Source of the DNA: an uncultured Peptococcaceae bacterium
Lineage (GTDB): Bacteria; Bacillota; Peptococcia; Peptococcales; Peptococcaceae
Direction: 5' to 3'
Assembly (NCBI GenBank): GCA_910585405.1
Contig: CAJUDO010000028.1
Coordinates: 1 to 36,176 of the forward strand
DNA length: 36,176 bases
In this document: piece after piece, positions 15,929 to 24,898 of the stretch
How the letters are laid out: each line of letters opens with the position of its first letter
How positions within the stretch are numbered: position 1 is the stretch's first letter
Notes under the pieces: model-generated
What the model was told of the DNA's origin: nothing
Database searches by the model: none
What the model saw: only the letters and a program-made list of their open reading frames with translations
Position numbers and translations under genes: made by a program

Positions 15929-15957
15929 CTGACAGCAAACGAAAAATCTGTTATACT
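15929..15957 (+). promoter_or_regulatory. Promoter of the YceG-like/protease gene
   Basis: CTGACA (15929-15934), 17-bp spacer, TATACT (15952-15957). A second possible promoter (TTGTCA at about 15959, TATAAT-like at about 15988) overlaps it. Confidence 0.6.
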
Positions 15958-16020
15958 ATTGTCAGCAAATTTTTCAATGTTTTACTATTATAATTCATTA
16001 TTTAATCAGGAGATGTTCTT

Positions 16021-17376
16021 ATGTCTGCCACACTCTTTCAAATTCGCTATAATCCTATGCAGCTAACTGCCTTTTCTGCTTTTGCGCAAGTGAACGGCGG
16101 CTACCGTCAGCAAACCAAGGATGTTTATTTTGTGCGGTTTGTGGGCTGCACCCAACCGGACGCTTATCTGCGGGAGCTGGCGCAGCTGGATCAACTATTG
16201 GCTAAAAAGAAGGGAGCAGCACTGCGTGTGCTTTCTTTTCCCCAGTTATCCCAATCAGAGCAGCTCACACAATATGCCAACACCTGGCAGAGTGCTGCGC
16301 CGCAGCTTTCCTACAAAGCATCTGACCCGCTTTTGCAAGCCACCATCCAATTGCGCCTTGAGGAGCTTCCCGCAATTTATCAGCGCTATCAGCCCAACGC
16401 CAGCCCTTCCATGGTGAAAAATTTTATGGTAAAAGTGCTCTTCTGGGCCGATGTGTTTTTCCCGCAGCTTTTCTGTGATTGGCAAATCCAGCGCTCTCCC
16501 AAGTTTGTTTGCAGTGGTGCACTGAAAAAGCAGGAATATGTATTCTTGTACTTTCTCACCCAATTGGGAGTCGACGTACTCTATCTCAATCCTGAGGGGG
16601 ATCTGCCCTTGGACCAGGCGTTGCTGCAGCTTTCGGCCAAAAATGACTGCCATCACTACAACGCGCTTATCTTGCCCCAATTCCAAGGCGACCAGCCCAC
16701 GACAGCAGCTGAACAACCCCGTTCTTCCGTTTCTGCAACCGTTGAAAAAAGCCCTTCATCTTCTGCGCCAGTACAGACAACAATGCCGGAAATGGAGAAA
16801 TCTTTTGAAGAATTGGCCACTTTGGCGTCATCCATTGTCATGATTGAAGTGTACGACAGCCAAGGCATCTGTTTCAAGACAGGCTCAGGCATTATCATCG
16901 GTGCAGAAGGTTATATCCTAACCAATTTCCATGTGGTTTGCGACAGCAGCAGCTATCAAATTAAACTGGAGGGCGAGGAACAAAGCTATCCCTGTCAAAC
17001 GTTAATCAAATATAATTATGTACACGACCTGGCTTTGCTCCGCATCGACAGAAACTGCACACCGCTGACTATTTATCGCGGCCCTAAACCGCTGATCCGC
17101 GGTCAGAAGGTGGTTGCTATCGGCAGCCCTATGGGACTGTTCAATTCTGTTTCCGATGGGATTATTTCTGGATTTCGCACCATTCAGGACACGCCCATGA
17201 TTCAATTTACTGCACCGACCTCTCCAGGCAGTTCTGGCGGTGCTCTGTTAAATATGCGGGGAGAGATCATCGGGATTTGCACTGCAGGCATCACGGAGGG
17301 ACAAAATCTCAATCTTGCTGTGGATTATGGAACCATTCTATCCTTCGTCAGCGGATTTTTGCCCCATAAAAATTAA
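16021..17376 (+). CDS. YceG-like domain fused to a trypsin-like serine protease
   Basis: A 451-residue protein with AGGAG 9 nt before ATG. Residues about 120-225 resemble the C-terminal part of the YceG family (putative component of the tellurite/stress biosynthetic module): a strand-helix unit FVCSGALKKQEYVFLYFLTQLGVDVLYLNPEGD. Residues 225-257 are a Ser/Thr/Pro linker. Residues 265-448 are an HtrA/trypsin-type protease with a full triad: H304 (TNFHVV), D336 (HDLALLRID) and S405 (PGSSGGALL). There is no signal peptide, membrane helix or PDZ domain, so the protease is probably cytoplasmic, unlike HtrA. No ter, telA or toxic-anion genes are nearby. The first 110 residues I cannot assign. Plus-strand singleton between minus-strand operons. 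Confidence 0.75.
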   Translation: MSATLFQIRYNPMQLTAFSAFAQVNGGYRQQTKDVYFVRFVGCTQPDAYLRELAQLDQLLAKKKGAALRVLSFPQLSQSEQLTQYANTWQSAAPQLSYKASDPLLQATIQLRLEELPAIYQRYQPNASPSMVKNFMVKVLFWADVFFPQLFCDWQIQRSPKFVCSGALKKQEYVFLYFLTQLGVDVLYLNPEGDLPLDQALLQLSAKNDCHHYNALILPQFQGDQPTTAAEQPRSSVSATVEKSPSSSAPVQTTMPEMEKSFEELATLASSIVMIEVYDSQGICFKTGSGIIIGAEGYILTNFHVVCDSSSYQIKLEGEEQSYPCQTLIKYNYVHDLALLRIDRNCTPLTIYRGPKPLIRGQKVVAIGSPMGLFNSVSDGIISGFRTIQDTPMIQFTAPTSPGSSGGALLNMRGEIIGICTAGITEGQNLNLAVDYGTILSFVSGFLPHKN

Positions 17377-17437
17377 CTGCCAAATTCTTATTTATATGTA
17401 TTTATAAATTTCTCGATTACCATACCGCTCAGCCAAA

Positions 17438-17483
17438 CCAAAAGGGCTTGTCGCCTGCATGCCGCAGACGCAAGCCCTTTTGG
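17438..17483. terminator. Bidirectional terminator between the protease gene and tsaD
   Basis: CCAAAAGGGCTTG (17438-17450) pairs perfectly over 13 bp with CAAGCCCTTTTGG (17471-17483). Convergent genes flank it on both sides. Confidence 0.8.
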
Positions 17484-17515
17484 CTGTCTCCATAATTGGC
17501 ACAGCCCAAATCATA

Positions 17516-18568
17516 TCAGTTCTCGTGCCGTTCCAACAGCAATTTTTCAAAAGATAAGTTTGGCACAGCGTTCAGGGACAAATCCGCATAATCGCCCTGC
17601 ACCGCTTTATAGTGGGCGGCTGCCCCTATCATAGCCGCATTGTCAGTACAAAACTGCACAGGAGGATAGTACACGGAAATTCCTGCTTTCTCCGCTGCCC
17701 GCTGCAGCTGTTCCCGCAGCGTACCATTGGCTGCTACTCCGCCAGCCAATAAGATGGTATCCACCTTGTTGGCAACTGCGGCATGCACCGTCTTTTGTAC
17801 CAGTACATCCAGCACTGCCTGCTGAAAGCTGGCCGCTACATCGACAGCGCAAACTGTCTCCCCTTTCATAGCCGCCTTATTCAGATAATTGAGTACTGCC
17901 GACTTCAAACCACTGAAACTGAAATCAAAGCTGTCCTCACCCATCCAGGCCCGCGGCAGTTCCACGGCGGAGGGATCGCCCTCCTTGGCCAGCTTTTCAA
18001 TTTGAGGACCGCCGGGATAAGGCAAGCCAAGGGCACGTGCTATTTTGTCGTAAGCCTCCCCAGCGGCATCGTCCTTGCTCTGTCCCAATAAAAGGTACTG
18101 GCCATGACCAGTAATTTTGATCAGATTGGTATGTCCACCGGAAACCACCAGACAAATCAACGGAAATTTCAAGTCCTGCTTTACTAAAAAATTGGCACAG
18201 ATATGCCCTTCAATATGATGCACCCCGATTAATGGCTTATCAGCGGCAAAAGCCAGAGCCTTAGCAGTGGCCACGCCTACTAAAAGCGCGCCCACCAGAC
18301 CAGGCCCGTAGGTGACCGCAATGTGAGTCATGTCCTTTAACTCCATCTCCGCCTGCTCCAACGCTTCTTCTACTACAATATTAATCAGCTCCAAGTGCTT
18401 GCGCGAAGCAATTTCCGGCACAACACCGCCATAACGGCGGTGAATCGCAATCTGTGTAGACACAACATTGGAAAGGATTTCATGTCCGTTTTTTATGACC
18501 GCCACGGCGGTTTCATCACAACTGGACTCCATAGCCAGTATCACAGTGTCATTTTCATCAGTTGTCAT
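17516..18568 (-). CDS. tsaD: tRNA t6A threonylcarbamoyltransferase TsaD
   Basis: A 350-residue ASKHA-fold enzyme that transfers the threonylcarbamoyl group to A37 of ANN-decoding tRNAs, working with TsaB and TsaE. MESSCDETAVAV is the N-terminal signature and HHIEGH gives the HxxxH metal site. SFSGLKSAVLNYL and the late FCTDNAAMIGAA motif are also conserved. It overlaps rimI by 11 nt and is the last gene of tsaE-tsaB-rimI-tsaD. The AUA/threonylcarbamate-forming TsaC is not in the window. Confidence 0.96.
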   Translation of the reverse strand: MTTDENDTVILAMESSCDETAVAVIKNGHEILSNVVSTQIAIHRRYGGVVPEIASRKHLELINIVVEEALEQAEMELKDMTHIAVTYGPGLVGALLVGVATAKALAFAADKPLIGVHHIEGHICANFLVKQDLKFPLICLVVSGGHTNLIKITGHGQYLLLGQSKDDAAGEAYDKIARALGLPYPGGPQIEKLAKEGDPSAVELPRAWMGEDSFDFSFSGLKSAVLNYLNKAAMKGETVCAVDVAASFQQAVLDVLVQKTVHAAVANKVDTILLAGGVAANGTLREQLQRAAEKAGISVYYPPVQFCTDNAAMIGAAAHYKAVQGDYADLSLNAVPNLSFEKLLLERHEN

Positions 18569-19115
18569 TGTGTTTCTCTTCCCCTTTCGCGCGATACCAC
18601 ATAATCAAGGCATCTTCCCCGTTATCCTCATAATAGCCTTTCCGCCTGCCTTCCACAACAAACCCCAGCTTTTCATAGAGCTTCAGCGCGTGGGTATTGG
18701 AGGGGCGCACCTCCAAGGTCATCGCCTGAACGCCTTCCGCCGCAGCAAACTGCATCATTTGCTCCATGAGGTAGGTTCCCGCCTTCTGTCCCTGCCAGGA
18801 GGGATGCACCGCTATATTGGTAATATGTCCTTCCTCAAAGATTTTCCAATAACCGCCGTAAGCTACTACCTCCGTGGGAGACTGTCTGTCCAGCAACACC
18901 ACATAGCGGGTCAATGGATTGTGCAATTCATCTGCAAACATTTTTTCCGTCCATGGCACAGCAAAGCATAGCCGCTCCATCTCGCAAACCTGCGGAATAT
19001 GTTTTGGCTCCATCAAGCCTACAAACACACGCTGGGCAATGGCCATTTCTTCACATTGTTCAGACTGTTGCGCCAATTCAGACGATATTACTGTTGCCGG
19101 TGTTTCGCTTCCCAC
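18558..19115 (-). CDS. rimI: Ribosomal protein S18-alanine N-acetyltransferase RimI
   Basis: A GNAT-family N-acetyltransferase. The N-terminal EMERLCFAVPWTEKMF matches the RimI pattern; the acetyl-CoA loop is seen in HPSWQGQKAGTYLMEQM, and LEVRPSNTHALKLYEKLGF is typical. The start is uncertain. The GTG at 19115 (185 residues) has GGAGG 10 nt upstream and overlaps tsaB by 28 nt. An ATG at 19046 gives a more usual 162 residues but has a poor ribosome binding site. The location between tsaB and tsaD is the standard arrangement. Confidence 0.88.
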   Translation of the reverse strand: MGSETPATVISSELAQQSEQCEEMAIAQRVFVGLMEPKHIPQVCEMERLCFAVPWTEKMFADELHNPLTRYVVLLDRQSPTEVVAYGGYWKIFEEGHITNIAVHPSWQGQKAGTYLMEQMMQFAAAEGVQAMTLEVRPSNTHALKLYEKLGFVVEGRRKGYYEDNGEDALIMWYRAKGEEKHNDN

Positions 19116-19795
19116 TGCACTTCCGCCTCCGATTTTCGAATATAAATCAATTCTGTTTGGAATAAATCGTCAAATTGTCCAGCTTGTGCCCGTTTTGCCG
19201 CCAACATAGCCAAAGTGCCGGCCCGCGGCAAAATCTGATGTCCGTCAGCGAGATGACAGCATTTTCCCAGATCGCGCTCAAACACATCGGCAAAGACCGC
19301 TGCACCATCTCCGACAAACCAGATGTCCTCTCCAAGCTGTGCCAACTCCTGTGTCAACTGCTCTGCAGGGATAGCCTGATAATCACTGAGACGCGTCATG
19401 CCATTCTCATCGCTGCGGTAAAGCGCCGTATAGACCTGCTTTTTCTGAGCATTCATCACAGGGCAAATCACACCAGGATAATGCACCAGATTATACGCCA
19501 GGCAATCCAACGTAGGCACAGCTATCAGTTTTTTGCCAGCACCCTGAACCAACCCCTTCGCGGTGGCCATGCCAATGCGAAGCCCGGTAAAGGAACCTGG
19601 ACCCTGCATGGCCGCAACAACATCCACATCCTGCATGGTCATCTCCAGTTCCCCCAGCAACTGCTTTATCAAGGGCATCAGCTTCTCTGAATGGGTGTTT
19701 TTCGTGTTCAGCATCACTTCCCCCAAAAGCCGTTCTCCATCTGCAACAGCAATTCCGGCTACCGGTGTGGAACTATCTATACTTAGAATAATCAC
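19088..19795 (-). CDS. tsaB: tRNA t6A biosynthesis protein TsaB
   Basis: A 235-residue ASKHA-fold protein without catalytic activity of its own, which forms the TsaB-TsaD complex. ILSIDSSTPVAGIAV is the N-terminal signature, and GPGSFTGLRIGMATAKGL is the strongest family motif. The start is a GTG at 19795 with GGAGGAG upstream, overlapping tsaE by 23 nt. Confidence 0.94.
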   Translation of the reverse strand: MIILSIDSSTPVAGIAVADGERLLGEVMLNTKNTHSEKLMPLIKQLLGELEMTMQDVDVVAAMQGPGSFTGLRIGMATAKGLVQGAGKKLIAVPTLDCLAYNLVHYPGVICPVMNAQKKQVYTALYRSDENGMTRLSDYQAIPAEQLTQELAQLGEDIWFVGDGAAVFADVFERDLGKCCHLADGHQILPRAGTLAMLAAKRAQAGQFDDLFQTELIYIRKSEAEVQWEAKHRQQ

Positions 19796-20249
19796 AGCCT
19801 GTCAACTCCTCCAGCATTTTTTCATAACGGGCACCATGGGGATGAAAACGCATCTCCCGTCCCTCTGGCACCACTGCCAACTCTATACCCAAATAGGTGT
19901 CAGGCAACAGCGGCTCAATGATTTGCGCCCATTCCACCACTGTAACACCTTGCCCGTAAAAATACTCCTCATATCCCAGATCATACAATTCTTCTGGTTG
20001 CTTCAAACGATAGACATCCATATGGTATAGCGGCAGACGTCCCGACTCATACTCATGAATAATAGTAAAGGTAGGACTGGCAATATCCTCTTTTACCTCC
20101 AGTCCTCGAGCTAAACCTTGGGTGAATAAAGTTTTCCCAGCACCTAAATCGCCATCTAAGGCAAAAAAATCACCGGCCTGCAAGAATTGCGCCATTCGCT
20201 TTCCCAGATATTCTAATTCTTGAGGGGTTTTCGTTATAATTTTAATCAT
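19773..20249 (-). CDS. tsaE: tRNA t6A biosynthesis ATPase TsaE
   Basis: A 158-residue P-loop ATPase that drives the TsaBD cycle. The Walker A sequence is GDLGAGKTLFTQGLA; SPTFTIIHEY and YHMDVYRL are family motifs. The ATG at 20249 has AAGGA 6 nt upstream. A longer reading frame continues upstream but runs through tRNA genes and is not real. First protein gene of the t6A operon, 155 bp downstream of tRNA-Val. Confidence 0.94.
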   Translation of the reverse strand: MIKIITKTPQELEYLGKRMAQFLQAGDFFALDGDLGAGKTLFTQGLARGLEVKEDIASPTFTIIHEYESGRLPLYHMDVYRLKQPEELYDLGYEEYFYGQGVTVVEWAQIIEPLLPDTYLGIELAVVPEGREMRFHPHGARYEKMLEELTGCDYSKYR

Positions 20250-20365
20250 AGGAATTCCTTCTTTTTGAAAAATTAATCCTTGCCTGTTTTTGCTGGCAGG
20301 TTTGCGCCGCCAAAACACAACAATCCAATCTTTCTCAGTGTTTCCAGTTTGGAAAAATTTTATAC

Positions 20366-20393
20366 AAAAAAATGGTGTCGCCGCTGCGACACC
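20366..20393 (-). terminator. Terminator of the tRNA cluster
   Basis: On the minus strand GGTGTCG (complement of 20387-20393) pairs with CGACACC (complement of 20374-20380), followed by seven T (20372-20366 read as complement). It lies between tRNA-Val and tsaE, so read-through into the t6A operon would be partial. Confidence 0.85.
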
Positions 20394-20403
20394 ACATTTT
20401 TCA

Positions 20404-20476
20404 TGGGAGTTGACGGGATCGAACCGCCGACATTCTGCTTGTAAGGCAGACGCTCTCCCAGCTGAGCTAAACTCCC
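20404..20476 (-). tRNA. tRNA-Val (anticodon TAC)
   Basis: On the minus strand the 7-bp acceptor stem GGGAGTT/AACTCCC ends with discriminator A. The anticodon loop CTTACAA has TAC at 20443-20441, and the T-arm contains GGTTCGATCCC. The CCA end is not encoded. It is third in the cluster. Confidence 0.95.
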
Positions 20477-20482
20477 AAGGAA

Positions 20483-20556
20483 TGACATGTACGGGATTCG
20501 AACCCGTGAGTGCCAGCGTGAAAGGCTGGTGAGTTAAGCCCCTTCTCCAACATGCC
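20483..20556 (-). tRNA. tRNA-Glu (anticodon TTC)
   Basis: On the minus strand the acceptor GGCATGT pairs with ACATGTC (one G-T), discriminator A. The anticodon loop CTTTCAC has TTC at 20522-20520, and the T-arm contains GGTTCGAATCC. Second in the cluster. Confidence 0.94.
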
Positions 20557-20580
20557 ATACAGTATATAGATGAATAATAG

Positions 20581-20653
20581 TGGGCCCACTTGGTTTCGAA
20601 CCAAGGACCGTCCGGTTATGAGCCGGATGCTCTAACCACTGAGCTATGGGCCC
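20581..20653 (-). tRNA. CAT-anticodon tRNA, probably tRNA-Ile2 (lysidine type), otherwise tRNA-Met
   Basis: On the minus strand the acceptor GGGCCCA pairs with TGGGCCC, discriminator A. The anticodon is at 20620-20618. The loop CTCATAA with stem CCGGC/ACCGG resembles bacterial tRNA-Ile2, whose C34 is changed to lysidine by TilS, more than elongator tRNA-Met (usually TTCATAC). Identity as Ile2 is an inference. First in the cluster. Confidence 0.85.
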
Positions 20654-20683
20654 ACAAGTTTCCTTGATTCAGGAGCCTTTTGT

Positions 20684-20713
20684 ATTATACACGCATATAC
20701 TGTGAAAAGTCAA
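20684..20713 (-). promoter_or_regulatory. Promoter of the tRNA cluster
   Basis: On the minus strand TTGACT (20713-20708), 18-bp spacer, TATAAT (20689-20684). Confidence 0.8.
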
Positions 20714-20752
20714 GCTTTTTTTTCAAATATATTGCAAAACCTGCAAATTTCT

Positions 20753-21931
20753 CTAGTCAAGGTAATCTTTCAGCTTGCGGCTTCTGCTGGGATGCCGTAA
20801 TTTGCGCAGTGCCTTGGCTTCAATTTGACGAATCCGTTCTCTGGTCACACCAAACTCTTGTCCCACTTCTTCCAATGTACGGGACCGCCCATCGTCCAGA
20901 CCAAAACGAAGACGCAGAACTTTTTCTTCTCTCGCTGTCAGGGTATCCAGCACGCTCTCCAGCTGTTCCTTCAGCAGAATATAGGATGCCGCTTCCGCCG
21001 GTGCCGGCGCATCCTCATCCTCAATGAAATCGCCCAGATGGCTATCTTCTTCCTCACCGATAGGCGTTTCCAGAGATACTGGCTCCTGCGCTACCTTTTG
21101 AATTTCCCGCACCCGTTCCACTGGGATTTCCATAGCAGCAGCAATTTCCTCCGGTGTAGGATCTCGTCCCAACTCCTGTAGGAGCTGACGGGAAACGCGA
21201 ATGAGTTTGTTGATGGTTTCCACCATATGCACCGGAATTCGAATGGTACGTGCCTGGTCAGCAATGGCTCGAGTGATAGCCTGACGAATCCACCATGTGG
21301 CATAGGTGCTGAACTTGAACCCTTTGCCGTAGTCAAACTTTTCCACAGCCTTAATCAAGCCCAGATTGCCCTCCTGAATCAAATCCAAAAACAGCATGCC
21401 CCGACCCACATAACGCTTGGCAATGCTCACCACCAGACGCAGGTTTGCTTCCGCCAGCTGCTTTTTCGCCTCTTCATCACCCTGTTCCATTCTCTTGGCC
21501 AGACGCACTTCCTCCTCAGCACTCAAGAGGGGAACCCGTCCGATTTCTTTCAGGTACATCCGCACGGGATCATCAATACCGACACCTTCCGGTACACTGA
21601 GATCCAAATCAATCACTTCATCTTCCAGATCGTCTGGAGGCAATTCTTCGCCCAGCACAGAGAGCGAAACATCTCCATCCTCCGTTTCCAATAAAGCAAT
21701 GTCCAGATCGTCATCATCCAGATCACTCTTATCTCCGTCATCTTCCGAGTGTACCAGCTTGATCCCCATGGCATTAATCTGTTCATAAACATCATTGATT
21801 TGTTCAGGAGAAAGTTCCGTACTACTCAAACTGTCCATAATCTCTTCATAGGACAGCGTTCCTTTTTCTTTTCCTTTGGCCAACAGCTGCTTCACTTTTT
21901 CTTTTTCGCTTTTTATATCCCGTTCTGCCAT
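20753..21931 (-). CDS. rpoD: Primary sigma factor RpoD (SigA)
   Basis: A 392-residue housekeeping sigma factor. A region 1.1-like helical segment covers about residues 1-60 and is followed by an acidic stretch. Region 2 contains KGFKFSTYATWWIRQAITRA, the -10-recognition helix; region 4.2 contains TLEEVGQEFGVTRERIRQIE, the -35-recognition helix. Its preferred promoter type agrees with the TTGACA/TATAAT promoters seen across the window. The start codon overlaps the dnaG stop (TAATG), with AGGGGG upstream. Last gene of dgt-dnaG-rpoD. Confidence 0.97.
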   Translation of the reverse strand: MAERDIKSEKEKVKQLLAKGKEKGTLSYEEIMDSLSSTELSPEQINDVYEQINAMGIKLVHSEDDGDKSDLDDDDLDIALLETEDGDVSLSVLGEELPPDDLEDEVIDLDLSVPEGVGIDDPVRMYLKEIGRVPLLSAEEEVRLAKRMEQGDEEAKKQLAEANLRLVVSIAKRYVGRGMLFLDLIQEGNLGLIKAVEKFDYGKGFKFSTYATWWIRQAITRAIADQARTIRIPVHMVETINKLIRVSRQLLQELGRDPTPEEIAAAMEIPVERVREIQKVAQEPVSLETPIGEEEDSHLGDFIEDEDAPAPAEAASYILLKEQLESVLDTLTAREEKVLRLRFGLDDGRSRTLEEVGQEFGVTRERIRQIEAKALRKLRHPSRSRKLKDYLD

Positions 21932-23763
21932 TATTTTTCCCCCTTTCTCCCTGTCTCAAATTCCTTTTTCGCCTGCAAGATCGTATCTAGTTTCTGCAAT
22001 AATGCTCCCTGCATCGCTTTTTTTGCCCCCACTTCTCCTACATCTTCTTTTTCTAACTCCATTAATTGCTGTGTCAGTCGTCGATACTCCTCATTCAACT
22101 GTTCATATTTCAACTGCCTGAGTCCATCCTTCAGCGCTTTTTCCTGATCGGTCACATAAACCTCTTCCATCAAAAGTTCTGCCAAAAACAAACTCTGTTC
22201 TTGCGCAATATTAGCGCTCTCCACCTTACCTGAACGTGCAATGCTTGCCGCAAATTCCCGGTATAAAGCCGCCCCGGCGGATCCAAACAGTTCACTTCCA
22301 CCGTAAGCTTCCACTTCACGCAGAAGATCAGGCCGTGCAAAGAGAATCCGTAAGATATTTTTTTCGACGGGACTCTCAATTTTCCCTGCATTTATTTCAT
22401 TTTCAACCGGCGATTGTACTATTTCCGTTTCCATGCGCAAGTGTTCCCCGCTATCAATAGGCTTGCGCACTTCTTCCCAAACGGCCTTTTCGCTTACTTG
22501 CAGCTGCGCAGCGACTAACCGAACCGCCGTTTCCCTTGCCACCGCACTCTGCATTTTGCGCAAATCGGGCAGAAGCTGTTCGACAACCTTCATTTTACCG
22601 CGAATACTATCTGTATTAGTTGTTTCCATATATCTGGCAATTTTATACATAACTAATTCCTGACTGTCTTCAATCAGTTGCAAAAAAGCTTCTTTGCCGT
22701 ATTTTTTCAGGAACTCATCAGGATCCGCCTGATCAGGAATCTGTATCACCCGCGCCGTAGCGCCCAAATCCGATAAAATATCCAGACAACGCATGGTAGC
22801 CTTTATTCCCGCTGCATCACCGTCAAAAGAAATGCCTATCTGATACGTGCTGCGCATCAGCAATCTGCCCTGTTCTGGTGTAAAAGCCGTGCCCAAGGGC
22901 GCCACCGCATTGGTGATGCCATGCTGATGACAACTGATCACATCCATGTATCCTTCCACAATAATGGCCATATCCTGGTTGCGAATGCTGTTGCGCGCCA
23001 GATGAAGACCATACAAATTGCGACTTTTGTGAAACAGTGGTGTGTCAGGAGAATTGAGATATTTCTGCGGACTGGAATCCTTATCAATAATCCTTCCGCC
23101 GAAAGCAATGATTTCCCCTTTTTCATTGCCGATGGGAAACATGAGCCGATTGCGAAAACGGTCAATATACTGGCCTTCCCGTCTGCTGGCACTAATCAGT
23201 CCCAAGTCCAGCATTTCCTGAGTAGTCACGCCGCGTTTTTTCAGATTTTGATACAGATTATCCCAGCCAGAAGGCGTAGCGCCCAGCTGAAATTTCTGAA
23301 TAATCTCCTCATCAATCTGCCGTTTTTGCAAATACTCTCTGTAAGGCCTGCCTGCCTCGGTCTCCAACAGAATCTTCTGATAATATCTGGCGGCAAAATT
23401 ATTTATTTTTAAATAGCGCTTGCGCTGCTCCAGTTTGGCTCGCTGCGCCGCTGTCATTTCCTTTTCCGGCAACGTCACGTTGGCGCGCTTGGCCAGCCTT
23501 TCCACTGCTTCCAAAAAGGAAACCCCTTCAATGTCCATGATGAAGCGGAACACATTGCCTCCTTTGCCACAGCCAAAACAGTGGAAGATCTGTTTTCCCG
23601 GAGAGACAGAAAAGGAAGGCGTCTTCTCGTTATGGAAGGGGCAAAGCCCCTGATAATTGCTGCCCTTACGCTTCAACGGCACATATTCGTTCACCACAGA
23701 AACAATATCGCACCGAGCGACAATTTCATCCAAAATCTCCTGCGGTACATAACCAGTCGACAT
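21931..23763 (-). CDS. dnaG: DNA primase
   Basis: A 610-residue enzyme that makes RNA primers for replication. An N-terminal CHC2 zinc finger (CPFHNEKTPSF...FHCFGCG) at about 35-65 is followed by the catalytic core with TOPRIM motifs (IVEGYMDVIS and the DGDAAG region) and a helical C-terminal helicase-binding domain. The ATG at 23763 with GGTGAT before it is preferred over an upstream TTG at 23775. Fused to rpoD translationally by a 1-nt overlap. Confidence 0.97.
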   Translation of the reverse strand: MSTGYVPQEILDEIVARCDIVSVVNEYVPLKRKGSNYQGLCPFHNEKTPSFSVSPGKQIFHCFGCGKGGNVFRFIMDIEGVSFLEAVERLAKRANVTLPEKEMTAAQRAKLEQRKRYLKINNFAARYYQKILLETEAGRPYREYLQKRQIDEEIIQKFQLGATPSGWDNLYQNLKKRGVTTQEMLDLGLISASRREGQYIDRFRNRLMFPIGNEKGEIIAFGGRIIDKDSSPQKYLNSPDTPLFHKSRNLYGLHLARNSIRNQDMAIIVEGYMDVISCHQHGITNAVAPLGTAFTPEQGRLLMRSTYQIGISFDGDAAGIKATMRCLDILSDLGATARVIQIPDQADPDEFLKKYGKEAFLQLIEDSQELVMYKIARYMETTNTDSIRGKMKVVEQLLPDLRKMQSAVARETAVRLVAAQLQVSEKAVWEEVRKPIDSGEHLRMETEIVQSPVENEINAGKIESPVEKNILRILFARPDLLREVEAYGGSELFGSAGAALYREFAASIARSGKVESANIAQEQSLFLAELLMEEVYVTDQEKALKDGLRQLKYEQLNEEYRRLTQQLMELEKEDVGEVGAKKAMQGALLQKLDTILQAKKEFETGRKGEK

Positions 23764-23848
23764 GATTATCACCAAATTTCGTTTATCTTGCTTATAATTC
23801 TCTAATAAATCGCATTTTCCTCTTTTTTATTTAAAAATATTTTTACGC

Positions 23849-24898
23849 TCAATTGTGAATAAAAGATCGCGGAATGGTAATCTCTTTAAACGCCGCAATA
23901 CAATAGGCATCCGACATCCCCGAAAGATAATCGCAAACACCCTGCTTAATCGTTTCCTCGGCTGCAATCTGCTGGTATAACTCGGGCATCTGCTCTGGAT
24001 GGTTACAATAATAATCAAAAAGATACTGTACCACCAAAGCAGCCCTCTCACGCTCCAGCGCACAAATATCACCCTTATAAACATGGTCAAACATAAAAGC
24101 CCGCAATCCCTTTAAGGCTTCATCCACCTCTGATGTAAAACACAATTTCAGTGATGCCCCTGGAGCAGCTTCTTCCATGAGTGTCCGCGTGTGCTGCACC
24201 AAATCGGTGACCAGCGTGGTAATGCGCTCGCCGTGGCTGTGCCCCAGCACTTCCGTGAACTGTCCCGGCAAATCGTCCTCCCGCAGCACACCGGCGCGAA
24301 TGCTGTCGTCAATATCATGCTGCACATAGGCGATTTTATCACTGAAGCGAATGATCTGCCCTTCCAGGGTGGCCGCGCCCTTCTGCGCCGTACCATAGCC
24401 GCTGTGGTGGAGTACGCCGTCCAACACCTCCCGGGAAAGATTCAATCCAGGCCGTCCCTTGTGCCGTTCAATGCGCGCCAACACCCGCACACTGTTGACA
24501 TTGTGCCGGAATCCGCCGGGCATTAGTTGGTTCAGAACTTCCTCTCCTGTATGGGCAAACGGTGTATGCCCTACGTCGTGGGCCAATGCAATGGCTTCTA
24601 TCAAATCCTCATTCAACCTGAGCGCCTTGCCGATGGTCTTGGCAATCTGATTTACCTCCAGCGTGTGGGTCAGCCGCGTCCGGTAATGATCTCCCGACGG
24701 CGTAATGTATACCTGCGTTTTCTGACTCAGGCGACGAAATGCTTTGGAATGAATAATACGGTCTCTGTCCCTCATAAAACACGTGCGCAGCCCATCAAGC
24801 TCCTCAGGCCGACTGCGCCCCTGGCTATCCGCTGATACCATCGCGAAAGGAGATAACTGCTGTCGTTCCCAATCTTCGATTTCTTCCCGCATGAACAT
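23849..24898 (-). CDS. dgt: dGTPase-like HD-domain triphosphohydrolase
   Basis: A 349-residue HD-superfamily enzyme expected to hydrolyse dGTP or other dNTPs to nucleosides and triphosphate. The HD metal motif is in ALAHDVGHTPFAHTGE, with an upstream RLTHTLEVNQIA histidine. FRRLSQKTQVY is conserved in the short (type 2) group. The ATG at 24898 has AAGGGTG upstream; the in-frame extension to 25012 is AT-rich promoter-like DNA. Placement before dnaG and rpoD is common in Clostridia. In the upstream gap to 25092, a TATAAT on the minus strand near 24955 is a possible -10 without a clear -35. Confidence 0.92.
   Translation of the reverse strand: MFMREEIEDWERQQLSPFAMVSADSQGRSRPEELDGLRTCFMRDRDRIIHSKAFRRLSQKTQVYITPSGDHYRTRLTHTLEVNQIAKTIGKALRLNEDLIEAIALAHDVGHTPFAHTGEEVLNQLMPGGFRHNVNSVRVLARIERHKGRPGLNLSREVLDGVLHHSGYGTAQKGAATLEGQIIRFSDKIAYVQHDIDDSIRAGVLREDDLPGQFTEVLGHSHGERITTLVTDLVQHTRTLMEEAAPGASLKLCFTSEVDEALKGLRAFMFDHVYKGDICALERERAALVVQYLFDYYCNHPEQMPELYQQIAAEETIKQGVCDYLSGMSDAYCIAAFKEITIPRSFIHN

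Noticed and set aside
20250..20558. N-terminal extension of TsaE
   Set aside because: The extra codons run through the tRNA-Val and tRNA-Glu genes and a terminator; the ATG at 20249 has a proper ribosome binding site.
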